DNA of 64,000 nt from Luteimonas deserti (GCF_013425765.1 NZ_JACCJZ010000010.1:124001-188000), one strand, 5' to 3'; positions 26,159 through 34,382 are shown, counted from the stretch's first letter. Notes: a model not told the origin generated them from the letters alone. Program-made: numbers and translations.

Positions 26159-26314
26159 ATGCAGACCCAGACCACCCCCCAGATCCCCGCCCGCAGCTTC
26201 GACCTCGGCGCCCGTAGCCGCGCGTTCGGCACCGGTTACGGCCGCAGCAGCGGGTACGGCACCCCGCGCACCTACAGCCAGCCTTCCGTGCCGGCCCGCT
26301 TCCGCGTCGTCTGA
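26159..26314 (+). CDS. Array peptide 1 (Gly/Tyr/Arg/Ser-rich small protein)
   Basis: 51 residues, with a CGGAG ribosome-binding site 5-9 bases before the ATG. First of five consecutive tiny genes. The N-terminus (MQTQTTPQIPARSFDLGARS) is unique to this copy; the second half contains GYGRSSGYGTPRTYS and ends VPARFRVV, shared with copies 2 and 3. Strongly basic, no hydrophobic segment, no Cys. I do not recognise the family. It is too short for routine gene callers; the case for coding rests on paralogy with its neighbours. Confidence 0.75.
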   Translation: MQTQTTPQIPARSFDLGARSRAFGTGYGRSSGYGTPRTYSQPSVPARFRVV

Positions 26315-26343
26315 CCCTCGACCCCCACGACGAGACCACCGCC

Positions 26344-26475
26344 ATGAACCGCATCCACGCCACCCGTTCCGCCTCCCCCCGTCCCTTCGGCGCCAGCTAC
26401 GGCCGCAGCAGCGGGTACGGCACTCCGCGCAGCTACGGCCAGGCCTCGGTGCCGGCCCGCTTCCGCGTCGTCTGA
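26344..26475 (+). CDS. Array peptide 2
   Basis: 43 residues, start MNRIHATRSASPRPFG, core ASYGRSSGYGTPRSYG, end VPARFRVV. Thirty bases after the stop of copy 1; the leader CACGACGAGACCACCGCC before the ATG is repeated before copy 3. Only weak purine-rich ribosome-binding sequence (GACGAGA) is present, so translation could be coupled to the preceding gene. Predicted pI is very basic from Arg residues. Function unknown. Confidence 0.78.
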   Translation: MNRIHATRSASPRPFGASYGRSSGYGTPRSYGQASVPARFRVV

Positions 26476-26503
26476 CCCCCGACCCCACGACGAGACCACC
26501 GCC

Positions 26504-26635
26504 ATGAATCGCATCCACGCCAGCCGTCCCACCGTCCCCCGTCCGTTCGGCGCCAGCTACGGCCGCAGCAGCGGGTACGGCACCCCGCGCAGCTACGGCC
26601 GGACCTCGGTGCCGGCCCGCTTCCGCGTCGTCTGA
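26504..26635 (+). CDS. Array peptide 3
   Basis: 43 residues, start MNRIHASRPTVPRPFG, core ASYGRSSGYGTPRSYG, end VPARFRVV. The period from copy 2 is 160 bp. Near-identical to copy 2 at DNA level over the core, with changes concentrated in the N-terminal third and the residues before the C-terminal motif. Recent duplication or gene conversion is likely. Confidence 0.78.
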   Translation: MNRIHASRPTVPRPFGASYGRSSGYGTPRSYGRTSVPARFRVV

Positions 26636-26661
26636 CCTGCGCTCCCCTCGAGACCACCGTC

Positions 26662-26793
26662 ATGAACCGCATCCACGCCAGCCGTTCCGCCTCACCCCGT
26701 CCCTTCGGCGCCAGCTATGGCCGCAGCAGTGGTTATGGCACCCCGCGCAGCTACAGCCAGGCCCCTGTGCCCAGCCGCTTTCGCATCGCCTGA
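26662..26793 (+). CDS. Array peptide 4
   Basis: 43 residues, start MNRIHASRSASPRPFG, core ASYGRSSGYGTPRSYS, end VPSRFRIA. Within YGRSSGYG the codons differ from copy 3 almost only at third positions (TAC/TAT, AGC/AGT, GGG/GGT, TAC/TAT) while the peptide is unchanged. That pattern is what selection on the protein, rather than on DNA or RNA, would leave. The C-terminus varies conservatively (A to S, V to I). Confidence 0.8.
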   Translation: MNRIHASRSASPRPFGASYGRSSGYGTPRSYSQAPVPSRFRIA

Positions 26794-26830
26794 TCTTCCG
26801 CTGGCGATCCATCCTCCGTCAGGACCCGCC

Positions 26831-27001
26831 ATGAACCGCAATCACGCCATCGTGCACGCCGCCGCCCAGCAATCCGTGGCCGAGGACCTTCCGGCCGTCC
26901 CGACCGCCCGCAGCGCGATCCCTGCGGCCATCTGCGACACGCGTCGCCTGCCGCCCCGCCGCAGCCCGCGCGCACTGCCGAGCCGCTTCCGCATCCTCTG
27001 A
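26831..27001 (+). CDS. Array peptide 5 (divergent member)
   Basis: 56 residues. Shares the MNRNHA start and the LPSRFRIL end with copies 2-4, but the YGRSSGYG core is replaced by an Ala/Val/Pro-rich segment (HAAAQQSVAEDLPAVPTARS) with one Cys. Conservation of only the two termini suggests these are the functional or recognition parts, with a variable middle. Preceded by CAGGAC as a possible ribosome-binding site. Followed at 27002-27016 by the inverted repeat GGCCGGC-T-GCCGGCC. Confidence 0.65.
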   Translation: MNRNHAIVHAAAQQSVAEDLPAVPTARSAIPAAICDTRRLPPRRSPRALPSRFRIL

Positions 27002-27333
27002 GGCCGGCTGCCGGCCGACGCTGCCGTGCCTTTCCGGACCGCCACGCGCCCGTGCCGCGCTCCTCACCGTCGAGCCTCGAAGCGGGCCGCACCCCCGTCA
27101 ACGGGCGACGCATCGCGCCATGCGGACACCGCGCCGCCTTCGAATCCACGCCGAGGTCGTCCCGGCGACCCCATCGGCAGGCGCCGCTGGCGCTGCCGAT
27201 GTGCCTGCCGGCCCCCCGCCCACACGGACGACGCGGCCGCCTTTCCGTCACGGCGCCGCGCGAACCGGACCTGCGGATAGGCCAGTCGGCGCCTGCGCCG
27301 TAAGCTGCCCGTCTCCCCACCGCGGATGCGTCC
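27002..27333. other. Gene-free stretch between the peptide array and the thioesterase gene
   Basis: 332 bp. Starts with the GGCCGGC/GCCGGCC inverted repeat, which lacks a T tract. No ORF with a plausible start, ribosome-binding site and recognisable product; GC-rich, with several GGCGCC-type short palindromes. May contain the thioesterase promoter. Confidence 0.4.
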
Positions 27334-27750
27334 ATGTTCCGAAAGACCACCACGGTCGACCAGCTCAACGCGATGTCGGCCGGCACCGCCATCGCCACCC
27401 TCGGCATCGTGTTCACCGAGATCGGCGAGGATCTGCTGCGTGCCACGATGCCGGTCGATGCACGCACCCATCAGCCGTACGGCCTGCTGCACGGCGGTGC
27501 ATCCGCACTGCTGGCGGAAACGCTCGGCAGTTCCGCCGGCGGCCTGGCTGCGCCCGAAGGCTTCGGTGTCGTCGGCATCGAGATCAACGCCAACCATCTG
27601 CGCGCGGTGCGCAGCGGCAGCGTCACCGGTACGGCGCGCCCGCTGCACGTCGGTCGGACCACCCAGGTCTGGGACATCCGCATCGACGATGCCGACGGGC
27701 GCCCGGTGTGCGTGTCGCGGCTGACGCTCGCGGTGATCCCGACACCGTGA
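27334..27750 (+). CDS. Hotdog-fold acyl-CoA thioesterase (PaaI/MenI-YdiI type)
   Basis: 138 residues, single hotdog domain. Contains YGLLHGGASALLAETLGSSA with the catalytic HGG and Glu positions of the YdiI/EntH group, and VGIEINANHLRAVRSGSVTG. Likely hydrolyses aromatic or medium-chain acyl-CoA, such as 1,4-dihydroxy-2-naphthoyl-CoA, but the substrate is unassigned. Stands alone, 55 bp before the acyltransferase gene. Confidence 0.85.
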   Translation: MFRKTTTVDQLNAMSAGTAIATLGIVFTEIGEDLLRATMPVDARTHQPYGLLHGGASALLAETLGSSAGGLAAPEGFGVVGIEINANHLRAVRSGSVTGTARPLHVGRTTQVWDIRIDDADGRPVCVSRLTLAVIPTP

Positions 27751-27805
27751 TCGCACGCATTCATCCCGCTAGCCGGCGTGGCCCGGCTTTGGGTATCGTG
27801 CCCGC

Positions 27806-28609
27806 ATGACGTCCCCCCCCATGCCCGCACGCGCCGGCGGCCTGCCTGCGCGCGCACTGCGCTATGCGGTCCGCGTGCCCCTGTTGCTGTGGCACGTGTT
27901 CGTGCACCTGCCGGTGGTGCTGCTGCTCGGTGCGCCGCCATTGGCGCGTCGTCGCTGGGCAAGCGGAGATCCGCCCGGGCATCGCGCGATCCGCTGGTGG
28001 CAGGGCGGCCTGATGCGGCTCTTCGGTTTCCGCCTGCGCCGGATCGGGACGCCTCTGCCCGGTGCGGTGCTGTTCGTCGCCAACCACGTGAGCTGGATCG
28101 ACATATCCGCGTTGCACAGCCAACGCATGATGGGATTCGTCGCCAAGCGCGAGATCGCCGGCTGGCCTGTGGTGGGCTGGCTGGCCGCGCGCGGCGACAC
28201 CATCTTCCACCAGCGCGGCAACCAGGAATCCCTCGGCGGCGTGCTCGAGGCGATGCTCGGCCGCCTGCGTGCCGGGCAGGCCGTGGGTGTCTTTCCCGAG
28301 GGGCGCACCCGCGGCGGGGACCGCGTCGGCCCGTTCCACGCGCGGATCTTCCAGGCCGCGGTGCAGGGCAACGTCGCGGTGCAGCCGGTGGCGCTGCGCT
28401 ACGGCGCCGGTGGCTGCGCGCAGACCATCGTCGCCTTCGGCGAACGCGAGTCGTTCTTCGCCAATTTCATGCGCCTGCTCGGCGAGCCGGCGCGCGAGGC
28501 CGAGGTCGTGTTCCTCGAGCCGATCCTGCCGGGCAATACCGAAGGCCGGCGGCGTATGGCCGAGCTGTCGCGCGAGCGCATCGTGGCCGCGCTGGGTCCG
28601 GTGGGATGA
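27806..28609 (+). CDS. 1-acyl-sn-glycerol-3-phosphate acyltransferase (PlsC family)
   Basis: 267 residues. An N-terminal membrane helix (PLLLWHVFVHLPVVLLLG), catalytic HX4D in FVANHVSWIDIS, and substrate motif VGVFPEGRTRGGD. Converts lysophosphatidate to phosphatidate or acylates a related lipid. Its stop overlaps the YheT-like start (ATGA), implying a two-gene operon in lipid metabolism. Confidence 0.88.
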   Translation: MTSPPMPARAGGLPARALRYAVRVPLLLWHVFVHLPVVLLLGAPPLARRRWASGDPPGHRAIRWWQGGLMRLFGFRLRRIGTPLPGAVLFVANHVSWIDISALHSQRMMGFVAKREIAGWPVVGWLAARGDTIFHQRGNQESLGGVLEAMLGRLRAGQAVGVFPEGRTRGGDRVGPFHARIFQAAVQGNVAVQPVALRYGAGGCAQTIVAFGERESFFANFMRLLGEPAREAEVVFLEPILPGNTEGRRRMAELSRERIVAALGPVG

Positions 28610-29715
28610 CCTCGCAGGCGCTGCTGCCCGCGCTTGTCGCGCCCGGGGAGAACGGGCGCATCGCGGGCAGCGACTACACGCCGCCGCACTGGCTGCGCAG
28701 TCCGCACGTGCAGACGGTGCTGGCGAGCAGTCCTTGGCGGCGCAAGCGCGGCGCGCAGCGTCTGGCCGCGACCGGTGCGGTGACCACGGCGCATCTGGTC
28801 GACGGCGGCGACGGCGTGCGCCTGCAGGGCCTGCACAGCGCGCTGCCGGGCCGGCGCTCGCGTGGCCTGGCTCTGCTGCTGCACGGCTGGGAAGGCAGTA
28901 CCGAGTCGAGTTACATGCGGCTCACCGCGGCGCGCCTGCTCGAATGCGGCTTCGAGGTGTTCCGGCTGAATTTCCGTGACCACGGCGGCAGCCATCACCT
29001 CAACGAGGCGATCTTCCATTCCAATCGCATCGACGAGGTGGTGCACGCCGCGCTCGATGTCGCGCAGCGCTTTCCCGCGCGACCGATGGTCGCCGCGGGG
29101 TATTCGCTGGGCGGCAACTTCGCGCTGCGACTGGGCTTGCGCGCGCCGGGCGCGGGACTGCAGCTGGCCGGTGTGGCTTCGGTCTGTCCGGTGATCGACC
29201 CGGCCCGCACCATGCTCTACATGGAGCGCGGGCACCGCCTGTACCTGCGCCATTTCGAGCGGACCTGGCGCGCCTCGCTGCGGCGCAAGCGCGAGCTGTT
29301 TCCGCACCACCACGCCTTCGACGATGCCACCCTCGGCCTCGGCATGCGCGAGCTGACCGACTGGCTGGTCCAGACCCATACCGATTTCGATTCGATCGAC
29401 GCGTACTTCGACGGCTATTCGGTCGCCGGCGACAGGCTGTCCGGCCTGCAGGTGCCGGCCGACATCCTGATGGCCGCGGACGATCCGGTGATTCCGCTCG
29501 ACGCCTTCCACGCCCTGGCCCTGCCGGCGCACGCGCGGCTGGAACTGAGCCGCTGGGGCGGCCATTGCGGTTTCCTGCTCGATCGTCGCCTGGACGGCTT
29601 CGCCGAAGGCTGGGTCACCGCGCGGCTGGCCGCGCACGCGGACGCCGCGGGGGGCGAAGGCGGCCTGCGCACCCGTCTGGCCGCCGCCGTGCACGCGCAC
29701 GCCCCGGGCGGCTGA
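28606..29715 (+). CDS. YheT-family alpha/beta hydrolase
   Basis: 369 residues. ATG 28606 overlaps the plsC-like stop. N-terminal PHWLRSPHVQTVLASSPW is characteristic of YheT/ABHD1-3 proteins; oxyanion region ALLLHGWEGSTES, nucleophile elbow VAAGYSLGGNFAL (GxSxG), conserved NFRDHGGSHHLNE and the catalytic His in WGGHCGFLLD. Probably an esterase acting on lipids or small esters. Confidence 0.9.
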   Translation: MTSQALLPALVAPGENGRIAGSDYTPPHWLRSPHVQTVLASSPWRRKRGAQRLAATGAVTTAHLVDGGDGVRLQGLHSALPGRRSRGLALLLHGWEGSTESSYMRLTAARLLECGFEVFRLNFRDHGGSHHLNEAIFHSNRIDEVVHAALDVAQRFPARPMVAAGYSLGGNFALRLGLRAPGAGLQLAGVASVCPVIDPARTMLYMERGHRLYLRHFERTWRASLRRKRELFPHHHAFDDATLGLGMRELTDWLVQTHTDFDSIDAYFDGYSVAGDRLSGLQVPADILMAADDPVIPLDAFHALALPAHARLELSRWGGHCGFLLDRRLDGFAEGWVTARLAAHADAAGGEGGLRTRLAAAVHAHAPGG

Positions 29716-29733
29716 GTGCGAGCCGTCGAACGC

Positions 29734-29767
29734 GCCCGTCGGGCGCGCCGACGGGCCTCGCTACAAT
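29734..29767 (+). promoter_or_regulatory. GC-rich stem-loop followed by a TACAAT -10 box
   Basis: GCCCGTCGG-GCGCG-CCGACGGGC (29734-29756) forms a perfect 9-bp stem with a 5-base loop, terminator-like but without a T tract. It is followed at 29762-29767 by TACAAT within CGCTACAATGG, the usual -10 context in this family. It probably ends the preceding transcript and starts the TPR-sulfotransferase gene at 29812. Confidence 0.5.
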
Positions 29768-29811
29768 GGCCGGCCATTCCGACGGACGGCCGCGTGCCGG
29801 CAGCAGACACC

Positions 29812-31881
29812 ATGCAGGACAGGATTCTCGACGCACTGCGCCGCGGCGCCAACGACGAGGCGCTCGACCTCGCCCGCCAGGCCGCCGCAGACGCGCCGCA
29901 GGACGCGGACGTCCAGCGCCTGCTGGCCCTCGCCCTGCGCGCGACCGGCGACCAGCCCGCCGCCCTGGCCGCGCTCGATGCCGCACTCGCGCTCGCGCCC
30001 GACGATGCGGAACTGCATTTCCAGCGTGCGGGCATGCTGCTCGGCGCCCGTGACGTCGAGGCGGCACTGGCGGCGCTGTCGCAGACGGTCGCACTGGATC
30101 CCAACCAGTTCGGTGCGTACGTCATGCAGGCCCAGCTCGCGATCGGCCGCGGCGACCTCGACGAGGCCGAGCGCCAGCACAAGCTCGCCGCCCGGGTGGC
30201 GCCGGACCATCCGTGGACGACGATGGTCGAGGGCACGCTCGCCTCGCGCCGCGGCGAGCACGACCGCGCGCTGGCGCTGTTGTCCGCGGCCGCCGAGCGG
30301 GCCCCCGACGACCTGCAGATCCTCAATGCGCTGGCCTTCGCCTATCTCGCGCGCGGCCATCTGGCGTTCGCCGAACAGTCGTTCCGCCGGGTGCTCGAGT
30401 CGACCGGCCAGGTCCAGCTACGTGGCCTGCTCGCGCGCATCATGCTCGAGCAGGGCCGTCCGGCCGAGGCCGCGGACCTGATCACCGAGCTGCTGGCCGA
30501 TCCGGCCCAGGCCACGCCGGCGTGGCAGACCATCGCCGGTGAACTCGAAATCCACGCCGGACGTCCCGAGCGGGCCCTGCCGCTGCTGCAGGCCGCGTTC
30601 GAGGCAATGCCATGGTCGCCGCGTACCACCGACGCCCTCGTCCGCCTGTGGAGCGCGGACGACGCGGTCGACACCGCCCGCGAGACCCTCGACCGCGGCC
30701 TCGTCACAGCCCCGGACGCCGATCACCTGTGGGTCGCGCGACTCGCTTTCGAAGCCTTCGGCGGCGAGGGCGCAGGCGCAGTGGTCGAGCGCTGGAACGC
30801 CGCACGCCCGGATCACGTGCCGGCATTGCAGGCGAGGCTGACCCATCACGCCGCGACCGGCGACCTCGACGCTGCCGAGGCGGCCTCGCGCGTGATCACC
30901 GCGCTGCAGCCCGGGCATGCGGTCGCCAACGAGTTCCAGTTCAACCGCCTGCTCGAGCGCGATCCCGATGCCGCGATCGCGTTCGCCGAAGATCTGCTGC
31001 CGACGGCCCACGACGCGGCCCGAACCATGCTCCGGCGCTGGATCGGCCTCGCCCAGGATGCCGCCGGCCGCTACACCGACGCGGTCGCGACCTGGGCCTC
31101 GGTGAGCGTCGAGGCGACCGAAGGCACCGGGCATGCGCCTGAGCCGACCGCGCCGCCGCGCGAGTGGCCCCCGCGTCCCGAACGCGACGACGCCCAGCCG
31201 CCGGCGGTCTTCCTGTACGGCGGACCGGGCGCCAATGCCGATCGCATCGGCGCGGTGCTGCAGCGCATGATCCCGGCGTTCCGCAGCGACCGCTTCGCGC
31301 GCGGCGTGTCGGATGCGTTCCAGGACACCACCGCGCCCGCGCGCTTCGCCGCCGGCGAGTTCACCGCCGAGCAGGTGGCATCGGGCTGGCGCGCGCAGCT
31401 GCCGGCGCGCGGCATCGCCGACGGCGCCATCGTCGACTGGTTGCCGTGGTGGGACAACGCGTGGGTTGCGGTATTCCGCGCGCAGCTGCCCAGCGCCCGC
31501 CTGCTGATCGCGCTGCGCGATCCGCGCGACATGCTGGTGGACTGGCTCGCCTTCGGTACGCTGTTGACCCTGCGCATCGAGGACATCGACCGCGCGGCGC
31601 AGTGGCTGGCCCGGCACCTCGGACAGCTCGCCGATCTCGTCGAGCGTGACCTGGTGCCGCATGCCATCGTGCACACCGACGCCCCGGCCGCGGATCCCGC
31701 GACACTGGCCACCGAGCTCGGCCGCGCGCTCGAAATCGCCGACTACCCGGCGCCGCCGCTCGAAGCGCTCGGGCCGGATCGTTTTCCGATGGGTCACTGG
31801 CGCCAGTACATCCAGGCGATGCCGGCTGCGATCGGCGCGCTGACCCCGGTCGCGGTTCGCCTGGGCTACCCGCGCGACTGA
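29812..31881 (+). CDS. Tetratricopeptide-repeat protein with C-terminal sulfotransferase-like domain
   Basis: 689 residues from ATG 29812 (the open frame upstream covers the promoter and is rejected). Residues ~1-400 are Ala-rich helical TPR repeats (ALAALDAALALAPDDAELHF; LNALAFAYLARGHLAFAEQ). The C-terminal 220 residues resemble TPR-sulfotransferases: PPAVFLYGGPGANADRIGAV in place of the PAPS-binding P-loop, and SARLLIALRDPRDMLVDWL resembling the 3'-phosphate-binding motif, ending FPMGHWRQYIQAM. Substrate unknown; secreted or surface sulfated glycans are possible. The P-loop is atypical (GGPGAN rather than SxRSGT/S), so activity is not certain. Confidence 0.8.
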   Translation: MQDRILDALRRGANDEALDLARQAAADAPQDADVQRLLALALRATGDQPAALAALDAALALAPDDAELHFQRAGMLLGARDVEAALAALSQTVALDPNQFGAYVMQAQLAIGRGDLDEAERQHKLAARVAPDHPWTTMVEGTLASRRGEHDRALALLSAAAERAPDDLQILNALAFAYLARGHLAFAEQSFRRVLESTGQVQLRGLLARIMLEQGRPAEAADLITELLADPAQATPAWQTIAGELEIHAGRPERALPLLQAAFEAMPWSPRTTDALVRLWSADDAVDTARETLDRGLVTAPDADHLWVARLAFEAFGGEGAGAVVERWNAARPDHVPALQARLTHHAATGDLDAAEAASRVITALQPGHAVANEFQFNRLLERDPDAAIAFAEDLLPTAHDAARTMLRRWIGLAQDAAGRYTDAVATWASVSVEATEGTGHAPEPTAPPREWPPRPERDDAQPPAVFLYGGPGANADRIGAVLQRMIPAFRSDRFARGVSDAFQDTTAPARFAAGEFTAEQVASGWRAQLPARGIADGAIVDWLPWWDNAWVAVFRAQLPSARLLIALRDPRDMLVDWLAFGTLLTLRIEDIDRAAQWLARHLGQLADLVERDLVPHAIVHTDAPAADPATLATELGRALEIADYPAPPLEALGPDRFPMGHWRQYIQAMPAAIGALTPVAVRLGYPRD

Positions 31882-31907
31882 CACGTCCATCCGCCAACGG
31901 AGGTTCC

Positions 31908-32525
31908 ATGCGCATCCACAGCGAGAGTTTCGAACAGGGCGGGCCGATTCCGGCCGCCTTCGCCGCCGGCACACCGGCCGGCTTCGGTGGCAACCGCAAT
32001 CCGCATCTGGCCTGGGACGAGGTGCCCGCTGGCACGCAGTCCCTGGCGTTGCTGTGCATCGACCCGGATGCCCCCACCGATCCATCGCTTGCCGGCAAGG
32101 AAGGCGTGGAGATTCCCGTCGAACACCCGCGCGGGCCGTTCGTGCACTGGGCGATGGCCGACATCCCGCCGGACCTGCGCGAGATCGCCGCCGGCAGCGC
32201 CAGCGATGGCGTGCAGGCCGGCGGCAAGCGCACGCCGCCCGGTCCCGCGGGCGCGCGCCAGGGACTCAACGACTACACCGGCTGGTTCGCCGGCGACCCG
32301 GACATGGCGGGTGACTGGGTCGGCTACGACGGCCCGTACCCGCCGCCGAACGATCTGCGCACGCACCGGTACTTCTTCCGCCTCTTCGCCCTGGATGTCG
32401 CGCGCCTGGACCTGCCCGAGCGCTTCACGGCGGCCGACATCCAGCGCGCGATGCAGGGCCACGTACTCGCCGAGGCGTGTACTTGGGGCACCTACGCCTT
32501 GCACCCGGAGGCCGTCCCGGCCTGA
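31908..32525 (+). CDS. PEBP-family protein (YbhB/YbcL type)
   Basis: 205 residues. AACGGAGGTTCC ribosome-binding site before ATG 31908. Family motifs ALLCIDPDAPTDPS and HPRGPFVHWAMADIPPDLRE form the phosphate/anion-binding pocket of phosphatidylethanolamine-binding proteins; YDGPYPPPNDLRTHRYFFRL is also conserved. The bacterial role is poorly defined. Confidence 0.9.
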   Translation: MRIHSESFEQGGPIPAAFAAGTPAGFGGNRNPHLAWDEVPAGTQSLALLCIDPDAPTDPSLAGKEGVEIPVEHPRGPFVHWAMADIPPDLREIAAGSASDGVQAGGKRTPPGPAGARQGLNDYTGWFAGDPDMAGDWVGYDGPYPPPNDLRTHRYFFRLFALDVARLDLPERFTAADIQRAMQGHVLAEACTWGTYALHPEAVPA

Positions 32526-33546
32526 TCGCGGGTTCGGCGCGTCCGAGCGCGTGTCGGCGCCCGGCATCCTAGGATCGATCGCCATGGTCCAGCCCCCAGG
32601 CCTGCGAAGACGCGTCCGCCGGGCGGGTCGGGGTGTCGGGGCAGCGGACGCGCCCCCCCGTGCGCGCGTCCGCTTCGTCTTCGAACCGCGTCAGCGCCCG
32701 ATGCAGCTGGACTCACCGGGCGTTCTCAGGCCGGCGGAGACCGCGGTGTCGTCACCCACGGGCAGGCCTGCAGCCATGCTCCGGACCCCGAGGTACGCGG
32801 CAGGCACCGCGCGCCCGGGGCTCTCCAGGAAGGTCGACTCGCCGGCGCTGCCGTACCGGGTGGGGCGGGCGGCGCTGCAAAGGCGAAGCCCGCTACGTCG
32901 CGCGCAGTGTCGTTCCGCACCCGATCGCGGATGGACGGTCTGTCCAGCAACTGCTGCACTATCCCACGCGGCAGCGCGGCCAGCCGCGCCTTCGGGCGCG
33001 CTTTCCGGGTCGTGACCGGCGCGCCGAGCGCGAAGCACTGTCCGCAGCCACTCCCGCGCCGGTCCGGTTGCAGGCATTCACCGGCGATCGACTCGCGCCG
33101 CGCGTGCTCCGGCGCGACCGGACGGCCATCTGCTCGGGGGCCGGGTGTCCATGGGCACGCTGCGCATGCGGACATCCCCGGTGCGATGCGCGCGCGGCGC
33201 GCCGCCCTCGCCCAACTCCCGTTGCAACGGGCGGCGCGTTCGGGGAACAGCGCGGCGATGGGCACCGGCAGCGTGGCGGGTTCGGACGTCGAGGCTTTCG
33301 GCCAGTCGGGTCGGCGACGGCTGGGCACGGACCGGCGACGCGGTCGAAGCGCAGGCGCTGGGCGCGATGGGATGCGGCCTTGGGGCAGGGTCGACGCGCG
33401 GGGTGTCCTCACGGATACGGAATGGGAGCGTGGAGGGGCCGCGACGAATGCCGATCCCATCCGGGACACCCCGTGTGTCGATTCGGGGCCCACGACTTCG
33501 TCGTACTCCCGAGACCGCCCATCCGGGCGCACCGCGGAGCCGAGAC
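32526..33546. other. 1-kb stretch with no supportable gene
   Basis: Open frames exist on both strands, as everywhere at this GC content, but none has a ribosome-binding site, recognisable product or plausible composition; all are Arg/Ala/Pro-rich. Unusual homopolymers occur (e.g. CGCCCCCCCGTG near 32650). It may hold a fully decayed gene or an unannotated RNA. This is the longest gene-free stretch in the chromosomal part of the window. Confidence 0.45.
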
Positions 33547-33981
33547 ATGCGCATCGATCCCTACCTCTATTTCGACGGCAGTTGCGCCGAGGCTTTCGCC
33601 GCGTATGCGGCGATCCTCGGCGCACCCGCCCCGCAGCTGATGGCGTACGCCGAGAGCCCCGACGGTGACTGCGGCGGCCCCGATGCGGCCGGCCGGATCA
33701 TGCACGCCTGGCTCGACCTCGGTGCATTCGCGCTGATGGGCTCCGACGTACCGCCCGGCATGCCGTTGCCCGCCGGGCCGCACGCCTTCGTCAGCCTGGG
33801 CGTGGACGACGACGCCCAGGCCGAGCGCATTTTCGCCGCGCTGGCCGACGGCGGCGCCGTGCGCATGCCGATGGAATCCACCTTCTTCGCCCACCGCTTC
33901 GGGATGCTGGTCGACCGCTTCGGCACCGGCTGGATGGTGCTGCACGCCCGCGCCTGCGGCGACATGGAGACCGCGGCATGA
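33547..33981 (+). CDS. VOC-superfamily protein, PhnB-like
   Basis: 144 residues, ATG 33547. Starts MRIDPYLYFDGSCAEAFAAY, typical of PhnB/DUF1338-type VOC proteins; also MHAWLDLGAFALMGSDVPPG, SLGVDDDAQAERIFAALADG and the closing FGMLVDRFGTGWMVLH. Metal-binding or demethylase-like fold, substrate unknown. Overlaps the next VOC gene by 4 bp, and a sigma factor follows, a gene set seen repeatedly together in proteobacteria and actinobacteria. Confidence 0.88.
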   Translation: MRIDPYLYFDGSCAEAFAAYAAILGAPAPQLMAYAESPDGDCGGPDAAGRIMHAWLDLGAFALMGSDVPPGMPLPAGPHAFVSLGVDDDAQAERIFAALADGGAVRMPMESTFFAHRFGMLVDRFGTGWMVLHARACGDMETAA

Positions 33982-34382
33982 GTGCGGCGCAGATCTACGT
34001 GAACCTCCCGGTGGCCGATCTCGATCGCAGCGTGCGGTTCTTCAGCGCGCTCGGCTTCGCTTTCGATCCGCGGTTCACCGACGACAAGGCGACCTGCATG
34101 ATCGTCGGTGACGGCATCTTCGTGATGCTGCTGGTGCGGTCGTTCTTCCAGACCTTCACCACCCGGCCGGTCTGCGCCGGCGACTGCACCGAGGCGATCC
34201 TGTGCCTGTCGCGCGAGAGCCGGGCGGCCGTCGACACGATGGTCGACCGCGCCCGCGCCGCCGGCGCGCGCGTGCCGGCGGAGGCGATCGACCACGGTTT
34301 CATGTACCAGCACGGCTTCGAGGACCCGGACGGGCATCTGTGGGAACTGATGGTCATGGACGCGGCGTGCCCGGTCGCGTGA
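33978..34382 (+). CDS. VOC-superfamily (glyoxalase/extradiol dioxygenase-like) protein
   Basis: 134 residues. MSAAQIYVNLPVADLDRSVR at the N-terminus and GFEDPDGHLWELMVMD at the C-terminus carry the two half-motifs of a single-domain lactoylglutathione lyase-like protein. ATGA overlap with the preceding VOC gene. Confidence 0.88.
   Translation: MSAAQIYVNLPVADLDRSVRFFSALGFAFDPRFTDDKATCMIVGDGIFVMLLVRSFFQTFTTRPVCAGDCTEAILCLSRESRAAVDTMVDRARAAGARVPAEAIDHGFMYQHGFEDPDGHLWELMVMDAACPVA

Larger units (their letters stand above)
26344..26793 (+). repeat. Tandem gene repeat (copies 2-4 of the peptide array, period ~160 bp)
   Basis: Starts of copies 2, 3 and 4 lie at 26344, 26504 and 26662 (periods 160 and 158 bp). 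Each unit comprises a leader with GAGACCACC, a 43-codon ORF and a short spacer. Copies 1 and 5 are the diverged outer members of the array. Confidence 0.85.

Noticed and set aside
27120..27809. Open frame of 229 codons overlapping the thioesterase gene
   Set aside because: Arg/Pro-rich translation without motifs; the thioesterase in another frame has clear hotdog motifs.
29716..29811. Upstream start for the TPR-sulfotransferase
   Set aside because: The extension covers a stem-loop and the -10 box; the TPR sequence starts at ATG 29812.
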